Assembly: GCF_003515065.1 (NCBI RefSeq)
Contig: NZ_QXGH01000020.1
Coordinates: 102,911 to 166,910 of the forward strand
DNA length: 64,000 nt
Direction: 5' to 3'
From: Nocardioides immobilis
GTDB lineage: Bacteria > Actinomycetota > Actinomycetes > Propionibacteriales > Nocardioidaceae
Within the stretch, counting starts at the first letter, position 1. Each line of letters begins with the position of its first letter. Below, piece after piece: positions 26,191-35,236 of this stretch. The notes below the pieces were generated by a model that was given only the letters and a program-made list of their open reading frames with translations, made no database searches and was not told where the DNA came from. A program made the position numbers and the translations under genes.

Positions 26191-27356
26191 TGACCATCAA
26201 CTTCACCGAGCCCGAGGAGCGGGTGGCCCTGCGCGAGGCGGTCAAGAAGCTCGCCGGCAAGTACGGCCGTGAGTACGTCGAGAAGCAGGCGCGCGAGGGT
26301 GGCAAGACCACCGAGCTGTGGATGGAGATGGGCAAGAACGGCTTCCTCGGCGTCAACCTCCCCGAGGAGTACGGCGGCGGGGGTGGCGGCATGGCCGACC
26401 TGGCCGCGGTCCTCGAGGAGGCCGCCGCCGCGGGTGCGCCGCTGCTGATGATGGTCGTCTCGCCGGCGATCTGCGGCTCGATCATCGCCCGCTGCGGCAC
26501 CGAGGAGCAGAAGCAGAAGTGGCTACCCGGCATCGCGGACGGCAGCCTGTTGATGGCGTTCGGAATCACCGAGGCAGACGCCGGCTCCAACGCCCACCAG
26601 ATCACAACGACCGCCACCCGTGACGGAGACCAGTGGGTGCTCAGCGGCAACAAGACCTTCATCTCCGGTGTCGACGAAGCGCAGTCGGTGCTGATCGTGG
26701 CGCGCACCGAGGACGCCAGGACCGGCAAGCTCAAGCCGGCGCTGTTCGTCGTACCGACCGACGCCGAGGGCTTCACCAAGCAGCCGATCGAGATGGCGTG
26801 GTCGGCGCCGGAGAAGCAGTTCACGCTCTTCCTCGACGAGGTCCGGCTGCCGGCCGACGCGCTGGTCGGCGACGAGGACGGCGGCCTCTGGCAGCTGTTC
26901 GCCGGCCTCAACCCGGAGCGGATCATGGGCGGCGCCCTGTCGTGCGGGATGGCGCGCTACGTGCTCGACGTCGCGGTCGACTACGCGAAGACCCGCACTG
27001 TCTGGAAGGACACCCCGATCGGAGCCCACCAGGGCATCCAGCACCCGCTGGCCAAGGTCAAGATCGAGCTCGAGCAGGCCCGGATGCTGTGGCAGAAGGC
27101 CGCGGCGCTCTACGACGCCGGCGACGACTTCACCGCGGGCGAGTACGCCAACATGGCCAAGTACGCCGGCGGCGAGGTCTCCTGCAACGCGGCCGACGTC
27201 GCCGTCCACACCCACGGCGGCAACGGCCTCACCGTCGAGTACGGGCTCGCGAACATGCTGGTCGCGTCGCGGCTGGGCCGGATCGCACCGGTCAGCCGGG
27301 AGATGATCCTCAACTTCGTCGCGATGCACACGCTGGGGCTGCCGAAGAGCTACTAG
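26190..27356 (+). CDS. Acyl-CoA dehydrogenase (second of operon)
   Basis: 388-residue acyl-CoA dehydrogenase with GITEADAGSNAHQITTTA and VLSGNKTFISGVDEA. The C-terminal segment VHTHGGNGLTVEYGLANMLVASRLGR is the FAD/CoA region. It is distinct from the first dehydrogenase of the operon, so the pathway has two dehydrogenation steps or two substrate sizes, as in pathways that alternate beta-oxidation and beta-carboxylation. It is the last gene of the operon. Confidence 0.9.
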   Translation: MTINFTEPEERVALREAVKKLAGKYGREYVEKQAREGGKTTELWMEMGKNGFLGVNLPEEYGGGGGGMADLAAVLEEAAAAGAPLLMMVVSPAICGSIIARCGTEEQKQKWLPGIADGSLLMAFGITEADAGSNAHQITTTATRDGDQWVLSGNKTFISGVDEAQSVLIVARTEDARTGKLKPALFVVPTDAEGFTKQPIEMAWSAPEKQFTLFLDEVRLPADALVGDEDGGLWQLFAGLNPERIMGGALSCGMARYVLDVAVDYAKTRTVWKDTPIGAHQGIQHPLAKVKIELEQARMLWQKAAALYDAGDDFTAGEYANMAKYAGGEVSCNAADVAVHTHGGNGLTVEYGLANMLVASRLGRIAPVSREMILNFVAMHTLGLPKSY

Positions 27357-27406
27357 GCCGCGCAGTTGGACTGTGCCCCTTTGACGGCCGCGTCAGCATG
27401 GTCGTC

Positions 27407-27751
27407 ATGGATCACTCGCGTCGTCTCGAAGTGGAGCGCGAACGGACGCTCGGCCGCCTGGCGAGCCTGACCGAGGACTTCGCCGCGATGGTCGCGTCCT
27501 CGCGCGACACCAACGCCGACGACGAGCACGATCCCGAAGGGGCGACGATCGCCTTCGAGCGGTCGCAGGTCGGATCCCTCGTCCGACAGGCGCAGCTCCA
27601 CCTGGCGGAGGTCGACGCGGCCGTGGCGGGACTGGACGCCGGCGCCTACGGGACCTGCGAAGGCTGCGGCGGGCCGATCGGGGATGACCGGCTCGAGGTC
27701 CGGCCCCTGGCACGGGCCTGCATCAGCTGCGCGACGTCCAGCCCGCGATGA
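27407..27751 (+). CDS. DksA/TraR-type C4 zinc-finger protein
   Basis: 114 residues from MDHSRRLEVERE; an ATG three codons earlier is possible. A helical coiled-coil-like N-terminal half is followed by a C4 zinc finger of the DksA/TraR type, GTCEGCGGPIGDDRLEVRPLARACISCA. Such proteins bind the secondary channel of RNA polymerase; many small actinobacterial members are uncharacterised. It stands alone, about 50 bases after the acyl-CoA operon. Confidence 0.8.
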   Translation: MDHSRRLEVERERTLGRLASLTEDFAAMVASSRDTNADDEHDPEGATIAFERSQVGSLVRQAQLHLAEVDAAVAGLDAGAYGTCEGCGGPIGDDRLEVRPLARACISCATSSPR

Positions 27752-27784
27752 CCGGGTGCCGCCGTCCCGTGATGGGATCAGGGC

Positions 27785-28705
27785 GTGGGAGGTGTGCTCG
27801 GCGGGTTCGCGACGATCGCGGCCGTGGTCGGGCTCGGCGTCCTGGTCGGCCACATCAAGCTGGTCGACGCCGCGGGTCAGCGCACGCTGTCGCTGCTGGC
27901 GTTCTACGTCGCGAGCCCGGCGCTGCTGGTGACGGTGCTCGCGGAGTCCGATCCTGCTGAGGTGTTCTCGGGCCACCTGGTGGCCACGGTCGCCGGCGTC
28001 GCCGCAGCGGTGCTCGCGATCGCGGTGCTGGCGGTCCGGCGCGGGTGGGACCTCGGTACGACGGTCGTGGCCAGCCTGTGCTCGGGCTACGTCAACGCCG
28101 GCAACCTCGGCATCCCGGTGGCGGCGTACGCCCTCGGCGACGCGGCCCTGGTGGCTCCCGTCCTCCTGCTCCAGCTGCTCGTCCTCCAGCCGCTCGCGCT
28201 GACCCTGCTCGACGTCGACCGCAGCCCCGGCCGGATGTCCGTCGGCAAGGTCCTGCTGCGGCCGGTGACGAACCCGCTGACCATCGGCACCGGGCTGGGC
28301 GTCCTGCTCGCCGTCACCGACACCCGGCTCCCCCAGCCGGTCCAGGACCCGCTCGCGCTGGTCGGCGGGATGGCGGTGCCCGCCATGCTGATCGCGTACG
28401 GCGTCGCGCTGCGGCTCGGTCCGCTGCCGGGACGCGGCGTCCGGCCGCGGGCGCTGGTCGCGGTCGTCGGACTGAAGATGGTCGCGCAGCCGCTGGCGGC
28501 GTACGCCGCCGGCCGGTTCCTGCTCGGCATGGACGACCTCGACCTGTTCGCGGTCACCCTGCTGGCTGCCCTGCCGACGGCGCAGAACGTGTTCGTCGTC
28601 GCGACCCGCTACGAGCGCGGTGTGCTGCTGGCGCGGGACGCCATCTTCGTCTCCACCGTGTGCGCCGCCCCGGCCGCGGTCGTGATCGCCGCCCTGCTGG
28701 CGTAA
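27785..28705 (+). CDS. AEC-family (auxin efflux carrier-like) transporter
   Basis: 306-residue integral membrane protein, GTG start. About ten hydrophobic segments in a 5+5 pattern; the motif GYVNAGNLGIPVAAYALGD in the first half and ALPTAQNVFVVATRYERG in the second are typical of AEC/malonate-type carriers. A role in organic-acid or amino-compound export or import is likely; the substrate is unknown. Confidence 0.85.
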   Translation: MGGVLGGFATIAAVVGLGVLVGHIKLVDAAGQRTLSLLAFYVASPALLVTVLAESDPAEVFSGHLVATVAGVAAAVLAIAVLAVRRGWDLGTTVVASLCSGYVNAGNLGIPVAAYALGDAALVAPVLLLQLLVLQPLALTLLDVDRSPGRMSVGKVLLRPVTNPLTIGTGLGVLLAVTDTRLPQPVQDPLALVGGMAVPAMLIAYGVALRLGPLPGRGVRPRALVAVVGLKMVAQPLAAYAAGRFLLGMDDLDLFAVTLLAALPTAQNVFVVATRYERGVLLARDAIFVSTVCAAPAAVVIAALLA

Positions 28706-28712
28706 TCCGGGC

Positions 28713-30740
28713 TCAGCTCTGCGGGGTGTGGGTGACCTTCAGGGTCGTGTGCCCGGTGTACATCCCGATGATCGTGCTGTCCGAGCCGAAGGTGTGGTCC
28801 CAGGTCTCGTCGAGGAGGATCTCGGACCCCGCGGTCTGCTTCAGGTCGGCCTCGATCCGCACCGGGTAGAACTCGTCGAAGAAGGCGATCAGGTTGGAGT
28901 GCCAGAACGTCGTGTCGTACTCCTCCGGCTCGTAGCCGGGCAGGTTCGTGGTCCTCCGCAGGCGCTCCTGTGGCGGGTCCTCCACGCCGTCGGCGCCGAC
29001 GCCGGGATCAACGCGGACGTACGGCACCGGCGGTGCCGGCGGCGGACCGCCCGGTCCCTCGTCGATCGGGTTCGCGCGCTCCAGCACGTCGACCCGGATC
29101 GAGCCCGGCTTGGTCCCGACCAGGTTGTCCTCGACCCAGCTGTCCTCGCCCTCGACCCGCTGCCAGAGCGCGGCCTGCGTGTAGGCGAGCTCGCTGACAC
29201 CGGCACCGAGTGCGGGCACGGTCGTGGTCGACTCCAGCTGGAGCTGGGCGGTGCTCCGGACCGAGCTTCCGTTGCCTGGGAAGTGGTTGCGCGAGTGACC
29301 CATGAGCGACGTGAACTCCACCTGGTAGTGCGAGCACCGCTGCGCGTAGTCCCACGCCTTCTCGGAGAGGTCCAGCCAGCCGATCAGGGCGGCCTGGCGC
29401 GCGATGCCGACCAGGGTGCCGACCGCGCGCAGGTCGTGCTGCTGGGTGCAGCGCTGCCAATAGTGCTCGATCGCGTTCGCCCAGATCGTCCGCAGTCGGG
29501 CCTTCACCTTGGTGTGGATGGGGCTGTCGATGCTCCCGAGGCGCTCCAGCTGCGCCAGCAACGCAACGGCCTCCGCCGTCGCGCCGGCCGCGAGGCTCGC
29601 GTCGGTCTCGGCGGCCGCCAGGTTTCCGTCGACGACGTCCCAGTAGTAGGCCTCGAGCACCCCGCGGGCCTGGTCCAGCGCGGGGCCGGAGTCGCCACCG
29701 GACTCCCGCGCCTGGCGGAGGATCTCGGCCACGGTGGCCGCGGCCTGCGCCACGTCCCGGAAAGGCGGGTGGGCGGCGAGCGCCGCCCGGTCGGCGTCCG
29801 TGCCCCCGCCGACACCGGCGACCGAGAAGTGGGTCAGCTCCAGCCGCACCGTGTTGGCGCCGTCGCCGGCCGCCGGGACCGCCGGCGGGTAGTGGTGGAA
29901 GTCCTCGCCCTCCTCGTGGAAGACGTAGGCGGTCTGCTGGGCCAGCGGTCCGGCGTCCGGGCTCTTGATGGTGAGCCTGGCGGGCGCCTGGAGCAGCAGC
30001 CCCTCCGGCTCCAGCCGGACACCCGCGATGAACCCGTTCGACAGCAGGGGCAGGTCGGCGTCCGCGATCGGAGTCAGCGTGATCTGCTCGGCGCTGAGGA
30101 GCGCCTTGGCGGGGACCACGAGGGAGTACGTCGTACCGTCGCTCGCCGTCACCGTGATCGGCCCGAGGGTCGCCGGGACCTGGGGGTCGAGGAGGCGGGT
30201 CACCGCGCGGCCGGGCTCCTCCTCGATCGAGGTGGCGGAGACGGGGTCCGGGTCGAGCGGGAAGTCGGGGACGTCGGGGTCCGGCGCGGTCACGCGGACC
30301 GAACGCGTCGCCAGCCGGCAGTTGTTGCCCTCCCTGACCTCGCGCACCCGCCGCAGGGCGTCCGCGCACGCGAGCAGCCGGTAGCTCCGCACGGCAGCCG
30401 TCGCCGGGATCGACAGCCGCACGATCGTGGAGCTCCGGCGACCCGCGGGGAGCCGCGGCACCCGGACCGCGGCCACGGCGACGTCACGCCCCACCCGGGT
30501 GTCCCGGGACAGGTAGACCCTGGTCGTGGTGGCCGCTGCCGGGCCGCGGCCGCGGTTCACCGTGGTGACGGAGACGCGCAGCGTCGTCCCGGCCTGCGCC
30601 TGGGCCGCACCGGTCAGCGCACCGACCACGAGGTCGGGACGGCGTACGGCGGCCTCCGCGGCGGGCGCCGACTGGACGCTGGCGAGCAGGGTGGCGGCGA
30701 GACCGGCCACCAGGGCCGCAGTGGCGGGACGTCGGACCAT
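28713..30740 (-). CDS. Secreted CARDB-domain protein of unknown function
   Basis: 675 residues. Signal peptide: MVRRPATAALVAGLAATLLASVQSAPAAEAA split at an Ala-rich cleavage region near residue 30. Residues about 35-150 form one CARDB domain (RPDLVVGALTG, VTTVNRGRGPA, AGRRSSTIVRLSI). A beta-rich middle part (SDGTTYSLVVPAKAL, FHEEGEDFHHYPP) resembles ZU5/IPT-like surface modules, followed by a helical region to about residue 480 and a beta-rich end. No catalytic motif is seen. It lies 17 bases after a small LuxR-type gene, so they may be co-transcribed. Confidence 0.65.
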   Translation of the reverse strand: MVRRPATAALVAGLAATLLASVQSAPAAEAAVRRPDLVVGALTGAAQAQAGTTLRVSVTTVNRGRGPAAATTTRVYLSRDTRVGRDVAVAAVRVPRLPAGRRSSTIVRLSIPATAAVRSYRLLACADALRRVREVREGNNCRLATRSVRVTAPDPDVPDFPLDPDPVSATSIEEEPGRAVTRLLDPQVPATLGPITVTASDGTTYSLVVPAKALLSAEQITLTPIADADLPLLSNGFIAGVRLEPEGLLLQAPARLTIKSPDAGPLAQQTAYVFHEEGEDFHHYPPAVPAAGDGANTVRLELTHFSVAGVGGGTDADRAALAAHPPFRDVAQAAATVAEILRQARESGGDSGPALDQARGVLEAYYWDVVDGNLAAAETDASLAAGATAEAVALLAQLERLGSIDSPIHTKVKARLRTIWANAIEHYWQRCTQQHDLRAVGTLVGIARQAALIGWLDLSEKAWDYAQRCSHYQVEFTSLMGHSRNHFPGNGSSVRSTAQLQLESTTTVPALGAGVSELAYTQAALWQRVEGEDSWVEDNLVGTKPGSIRVDVLERANPIDEGPGGPPPAPPVPYVRVDPGVGADGVEDPPQERLRRTTNLPGYEPEEYDTTFWHSNLIAFFDEFYPVRIEADLKQTAGSEILLDETWDHTFGSDSTIIGMYTGHTTLKVTHTPQS

Positions 30741-30757
30741 GGGACCGCTCCAGTCCC

Positions 30758-31096
30758 TCAGGCGACCGGTCGGGCCGAGGCCTGCTGGAGGCGGCCCGGC
30801 ACCACGAAGCCGGACTCGTAGGCGACGACGACCAGCTGCACCCGGTCGCGGGCCCCGAGCTTGGCGAGCAGCCGGGCGACGTGCGACTTGACCGTCGGCA
30901 GCGAGATGAAGAGCTCGGACCCGATCTCGGCGTTGGAGAGTCCGCGGGCCACCAGGCGCAGCACCTCCGCCTCGCGCTGCGAGATCCGGTTCGACCGCGC
31001 CGGCTGGGACGGCTGGGGTGCGGGGACGGACCGCAGGGGACGGGCGGGAACGGGCGGCTCGAGCCGGGTCCTGCGGGGCTGGGCCATGACGGTCAT
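30758..31096 (-). CDS. Small LuxR/NarL-type HTH protein
   Basis: 112 residues starting at MTVMAQPRRTR, which has GAGAGGAA upstream. After a Pro-rich, disordered first 40 residues, the LuxR HTH reads ISQREAEVLRLVARGLSNAEIGSELFISLPTVKSHVARLLAKLGARDRVQ over two segments; no receiver or sensor domain exists. It may act as a stand-alone DNA-binding protein. It is divergent from the SARP gene and upstream of the CARDB gene. Confidence 0.8.
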   Translation of the reverse strand: MTVMAQPRRTRLEPPVPARPLRSVPAPQPSQPARSNRISQREAEVLRLVARGLSNAEIGSELFISLPTVKSHVARLLAKLGARDRVQLVVVAYESGFVVPGRLQQASARPVA

Positions 31097-31161
31097 CGGT
31101 GGTGTTCCTCTCGGGTGGGCAGCCACGGGGGTGGGCTGTCCGGACGAGAGTCCCCGGCAGT

Positions 31162-31179
31162 GCTCAAATTCCGCTCAAT
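31162..31179 (+). promoter_or_regulatory. 11-bp-phased direct repeat, candidate SARP/OmpR-type site
   Basis: GCTCAA occurs at 31162-31167 and again at 31173-31178, exactly one helical turn apart (GCTCAAATT and GCTCAATT). The second repeat ends 8-9 bases before TTTACT (31187-31192), a plausible -10. Direct repeats with 11-bp phasing about 8 bp upstream of the -10 are the known target design of SARP activators, and the next gene is a SARP. Binding is inferred. Confidence 0.5.
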
Positions 31180-31193
31180 TCTCTTCTTTACTG

Positions 31194-34004
31194 ATGCAGA
31201 CTCCGGGGGTGACGAGCGGAAGCGACCGGGTCGGGGTGGGTGGCAGGGGCCTCCGCATCGCCGTACTCGGGCCGCTCGAGGTCACCGCCGACGCCACCCC
31301 GGTCGACCTGGGCCCGCGCAAGCAGCGCGCCGTGCTCGGCGTGCTGACCGCGCTCGCGCCCGCCGTCGTCTCCGTCGAGCGCCTGGTCGACGAGGTGTGG
31401 GGCGAGGCCGGCCCGGCCAACCCCCTCCGCAGCCTCCAGGTCTACGTCTCGGCGCTGCGCTCCGCGCTCGGGGAGTACGGCGACCGGCTCGTCACCGAGG
31501 GTCGGGCCTACCGCCTGCTCACCGACGGCGTCGACATCGACGCGCACCGGTTCAGCGCGCTGGTCGAGCAGGCGACCGCGGAGTCGGACCCCGCGCTGGC
31601 GGCCCAGCAGGTCGAGGAGGCGCTCGGGCTCTGGCGGGGCGAGGCCTGGCAGGACCTGCGCGACCTCCCCGTCGTCGGGCCGGTGGTCGTCGCTCTCGAG
31701 GCGGAGCGGATGACCGCTGCCGCGGTCCGGGCCCGGGCGCTGCTGTCCCTCGGGCGCCACCGCGAGCTGGTGCCCTGGCTGGAGCCGCTGGTCGAGCAGC
31801 ACCCGCTCAACGAGGAGCTGCGGGGCCACCTGATGCTCGCCCTGCACCGGAGCGACCGGCAGGCCGACGCGCTCGCAGTCTTCGCCGAGGGTCGCGAGGT
31901 CAAGGCCGACGAGACCGGCCTCGATCCCGGCGAGGACCTGCAGCGGTTGCAGGCTGCGATCCTCGCCGACGACCCGGCGCTGCGGGTCGAGGACGTCGAG
32001 CTGCGGGGCCGGCGCCACCTGCCCGCGCCCGTCACCTCGCTGGTCGGCCGCGAGCCGGAGATCGCCGAGGTCGTCGCGCTGCTGCGGGAGCCCGACAACC
32101 GGCTGGTCACGGTCACCGGCCCCGGTGGCATCGGCAAGACCCGGCTCGGGATCGCGGTCGCCCACGGTCTGGCAGCAGACCACCCGGACGGCGTCTGGTT
32201 CGTCGCGCTCGACGCGCTGCACGACCACCGGCTGGTCGCGGGCGGGATCGCCGACGTGCTCGGGGTCGAGGCCGCCGGCACCGACCAGGTCGCGGCGCTG
32301 GTGGCGCACCTGCGGGCCCGGCGGCTGCTGCTGGTCCTCGACAACTTCGAGCAGGTGGAGGACGCCGCGCCGCTCGTCTCCGAGCTGCTGGCCGGCGCGG
32401 CCGGGCTGCGGGTGCTGGTGACCAGCCGGGTCCGGCTGCGCCTGTACGGCGAACGCGTGGTGCCGCTCGCACCGCTCGCCCCTGCCGACGCGGTGCCCCT
32501 CTTCGTCGCTCGCGCGCGGGCCGTCGACCGCCGCTTCGACGCCCCGGTGGACGTCGTAGCGCAGGTCTGCGAGCAGCTCGACCGGATCCCGCTGGCGATC
32601 GAGCTGGTCGCCGCCCGCGCGGACGAGGTGCCGCTCGACCTGCTCCGGAAGCAGCTGGCCAACCGGCAGACGCTGGACCTCGCGACCGACGGCCCGCGGG
32701 ACCGCACCTCACGGCAGCGGACCCTGCGGGACGCGATCGCGTGGAGCGTCGAGCTGCTGCCGGAGGAGCTGACCCGGCGGTTCGCGCGGCTCGGGATCTT
32801 CGACGGCGGGTTCACCGCTGAGGCAGCGGAGGCGGTGGCTGGTGTGACCGCGTCCGACCTGGTGACCCTGGTGCGCGCGAGCCTGGTCGTCGACGAGCGG
32901 AACGGCCGCTACCGGCTGCTCGAGACCCTGCGGGAGTACGCCGAGGAGCTGCTGGGCTCCGAGCGCGACGCGGTCGCCGACCGGCACGCCGCGTGGTTCC
33001 GCGACTTCGTCATCGACTCCGAGGGCAAGCGGGCCAGTGTCCACGCGTGGGTGGCGATGCTGGATCCCGAGCACGCCAACCTGCGCGCCGCGATCGCCCG
33101 GCTCGCGGAGTCCGCGCTGGAGGACACGCCTCCGGGTGCGCAGCTGCTCGCCCTGGCCGGCGCGCTGGGCAGGTACTGGTACCACGTCGCTCCCGGGGGG
33201 GAGGACGTCGAGTGGCTGCCGCGGGCCCTGGCGCTCGCCCCGGACGCCGATCCGGGGCTGCGCGGGCGGACGACGTACGCCCTCGCGATCTGCCGGGGAG
33301 AGCAGGGACTCACCGAGGAGGCGATCGAGCACAGCCGTACGGCGTACGACCTCCTGATGGAGGCCGGCGACCGGGGATGGGCGGCACGGGCGCTCAACTC
33401 GCTCGCCGGCATCGTCCACGACGACGGGCGCCTGGAGGAGGCGGCGCCGCTGATGGACGAGAGCATCGCGCTGCGGCGTCAGCTCGCCGGTGAGCTGTCG
33501 CTGGCGATCCCGCTGTCGAACCGCGCGCGCAACGCCATCCAGCTCGGCGACACGGCCACCGCGCGGACCTGCCTGGCCGAGGTGCTCGAGATCGCCGCGG
33601 ACGATCCGCTCGAGGTCGCCGTCTCCCATGCCCTGCTCGCCGACACCGCGCTGGTCGACGGTGACGTCGACTCGGCGGAGCGCTGGCTCGCGTCGGCCAC
33701 GGACGTGCTGCTGGGGCTCGACCACCACGAGTTCCGGCTGATGGAGACCCTCGAGACCTTCGCCGCGATCGCCGTACGCCGCGACCGGCCGGCACTCGCC
33801 GCGACCCTGCTCGCCGCCGCCGACCGGGCCTACGCCGACGAGGGGTCGGTGATGGTGCCCGCCGACCTCATGCTCCGCGAGGCCCGGACAAGCGCCGCGG
33901 TCGCCGCCCTCGCTCCCGAGGTCCGTCGTACGGCGGAGGAACGCGGCGCCGCCCTCGAGCTCGAGGCCGCGGTCAGGCTGGCGCGGGAAGCGACCGGGCG
34001 ATGA
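31194..34004 (+). CDS. AfsR/SARP-family regulator with BTAD, NB-ARC-type ATPase and TPR domains
   Basis: 936 residues if started at the ATG; the GTG at 31209 is as likely, because the first ATG nearly touches the putative -10. Order: OmpR-like winged helix (LRIAVLGPLEV, LGPRKQRAVLGVLTAL), BTAD helical domain to about residue 250, ATPase with P-loop VTGPGGIGKTRLG near residue 309 and LLLVLDNFEQVEDA, winged region RQRTLRDAIAWSVELLPEEL, then TPR-like helices. This is a large signal-integrating activator. Its 3' end overlaps the convergent acyl-CoA dehydrogenase by 32 bases. Confidence 0.88.
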   Translation: MQTPGVTSGSDRVGVGGRGLRIAVLGPLEVTADATPVDLGPRKQRAVLGVLTALAPAVVSVERLVDEVWGEAGPANPLRSLQVYVSALRSALGEYGDRLVTEGRAYRLLTDGVDIDAHRFSALVEQATAESDPALAAQQVEEALGLWRGEAWQDLRDLPVVGPVVVALEAERMTAAAVRARALLSLGRHRELVPWLEPLVEQHPLNEELRGHLMLALHRSDRQADALAVFAEGREVKADETGLDPGEDLQRLQAAILADDPALRVEDVELRGRRHLPAPVTSLVGREPEIAEVVALLREPDNRLVTVTGPGGIGKTRLGIAVAHGLAADHPDGVWFVALDALHDHRLVAGGIADVLGVEAAGTDQVAALVAHLRARRLLLVLDNFEQVEDAAPLVSELLAGAAGLRVLVTSRVRLRLYGERVVPLAPLAPADAVPLFVARARAVDRRFDAPVDVVAQVCEQLDRIPLAIELVAARADEVPLDLLRKQLANRQTLDLATDGPRDRTSRQRTLRDAIAWSVELLPEELTRRFARLGIFDGGFTAEAAEAVAGVTASDLVTLVRASLVVDERNGRYRLLETLREYAEELLGSERDAVADRHAAWFRDFVIDSEGKRASVHAWVAMLDPEHANLRAAIARLAESALEDTPPGAQLLALAGALGRYWYHVAPGGEDVEWLPRALALAPDADPGLRGRTTYALAICRGEQGLTEEAIEHSRTAYDLLMEAGDRGWAARALNSLAGIVHDDGRLEEAAPLMDESIALRRQLAGELSLAIPLSNRARNAIQLGDTATARTCLAEVLEIAADDPLEVAVSHALLADTALVDGDVDSAERWLASATDVLLGLDHHEFRLMETLETFAAIAVRRDRPALAATLLAAADRAYADEGSVMVPADLMLREARTSAAVAALAPEVRRTAEERGAALELEAAVRLAREATGR

Positions 34005-35154
34005 TCTCCTTCATGATCTCCGAGGTTCCGGCGTAGATCTGGGAGACCCGGAGGTCTGCCCAGGCGCGGGCGATCGGGTACTCGTTCATGTAGCCGTAGC
34101 CGCCGTGCAGCTGGAGGCACATGTCGGCGACCTTCTGGGCGCGCTCGGAGCACCAGAGCTTGGCCATCGCCACGGTCGGGATGTCGAGCTGGCCCTCGAC
34201 GTGCAGCTGGATGCACTCGTCGACGAACGACCGGGCGACCCGGGCCTCGGTGGCGATCTCGGCCATCTTGAACTTGGTGTTCTGGAAGCCCCAGATCGGC
34301 CGGCCGAACGCGTGCCGGTCGTGCACGTAGCGCATCGTCTCGTCCATGCAGATCTCCATCGCGGCGACGTTGGAGACCGCGACGATGAGGCGCTCCTGCG
34401 GGAGCTGCTGCATCAGCTGGATGAAGCCCTGGCCCTCCTCGGAGCCGAGCAGGTTGGTCACCGGGACGCGGACGTCCTCGTAGACCAGCTCGGCCGTGTC
34501 CTGGCCCTTCATGCCGATCTTGTCGAGCACCCGGCCGCGCGAGAAGCCGGGGGCGTCGGTCGGCACGATGATCAGCGAGATGCCGGCGGCGGCCTCCTCG
34601 GGGTTCGTCTTCACGACCGTGATCACCACGTCGGCCTGCGCGCCGTTGGTGATGAACGTCTTCGAGCCGTTGATGAGATAAAACTGGTCGCCCTGGCCAT
34701 CCTGGATCTTGGTGGCCTTGGTCTTGACGCTCTGCAGGTCCGACCCGGTGCCGGGCTCGGTCATCGCGATGGCGCCGACGGCCTCACCGCTGGCGAGCTT
34801 CGGGAGCCACTCGTGCTTCTGCTCCTCGGTGCCGTAGGCGAGGATGTAGTGCGCCACGATGCCGCTGTGGAGCGACGCGCCCCACGAGCTGTCGCCGACG
34901 TACGCCTGCTCCTCGATCACGATCGCCTCGTGGGCGAACGTGCCACCGCCACCGCCGTACTCCTCGGGGATGGAGAGGCACAGCAGGCCGAGCTCGCCGG
35001 CCTTGGTCCACAGCTCGCGGTCGACCTGCTTGTTCGCGATGAAGTCCTCGATGTTCGGCTTGATCTCCTTCTCGCAGAACGTGCGGGCGAGGTCGCGGAG
35101 GTCGTCGAGCTCCCCGTCGGCTGAGTTCATCCAGGGCGAACGGCGTGCGGGCAT
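33973..35154 (-). CDS. Acyl-CoA dehydrogenase, stand-alone
   Basis: 393 residues from MPARRSPWMNSADGE with GAAGGAGC upstream. Signatures AMTEPGTGSDLQSVKTKAT, LINGSKTFITNGAQAD, and the C-terminal QLHGGYGYMNEYPIARAWADLRV with IYAGTSEIMKEIIAR, which contains the usual catalytic-Glu neighbourhood of medium/long-chain dehydrogenases. It is divergent from a TetR gene across two tandem palindromes and is very likely its target. Convergent 32-base overlap with the SARP gene. Confidence 0.92.
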   Translation of the reverse strand: MPARRSPWMNSADGELDDLRDLARTFCEKEIKPNIEDFIANKQVDRELWTKAGELGLLCLSIPEEYGGGGGTFAHEAIVIEEQAYVGDSSWGASLHSGIVAHYILAYGTEEQKHEWLPKLASGEAVGAIAMTEPGTGSDLQSVKTKATKIQDGQGDQFYLINGSKTFITNGAQADVVITVVKTNPEEAAAGISLIIVPTDAPGFSRGRVLDKIGMKGQDTAELVYEDVRVPVTNLLGSEEGQGFIQLMQQLPQERLIVAVSNVAAMEICMDETMRYVHDRHAFGRPIWGFQNTKFKMAEIATEARVARSFVDECIQLHVEGQLDIPTVAMAKLWCSERAQKVADMCLQLHGGYGYMNEYPIARAWADLRVSQIYAGTSEIMKEIIARSLPAPA

Positions 35155-35180
35155 CGGTGGAGCTCCTTCGAGCAGGTAAT

Positions 35181-35221
35181 GGGTACAGGGTGTACTGGGA
35201 ATCAGGGTACAAGGTGTACCC
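35181..35221. promoter_or_regulatory. Two tandem TetR operators, GGGTACA-N3-TGTACCC type
   Basis: A perfect palindrome GGGTACA-AGG-TGTACCC occupies 35205-35221; a near-copy GGGTACA-GGG-TGTACTG lies at 35181-35197. Centres are 24 bp apart, which puts both on similar DNA faces. They fill the 82-bp gap between the divergent acyl-CoA dehydrogenase and TetR genes and would control both. Confidence 0.7.
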
Positions 35222-35236
35222 GTTATCGTGAACCCC

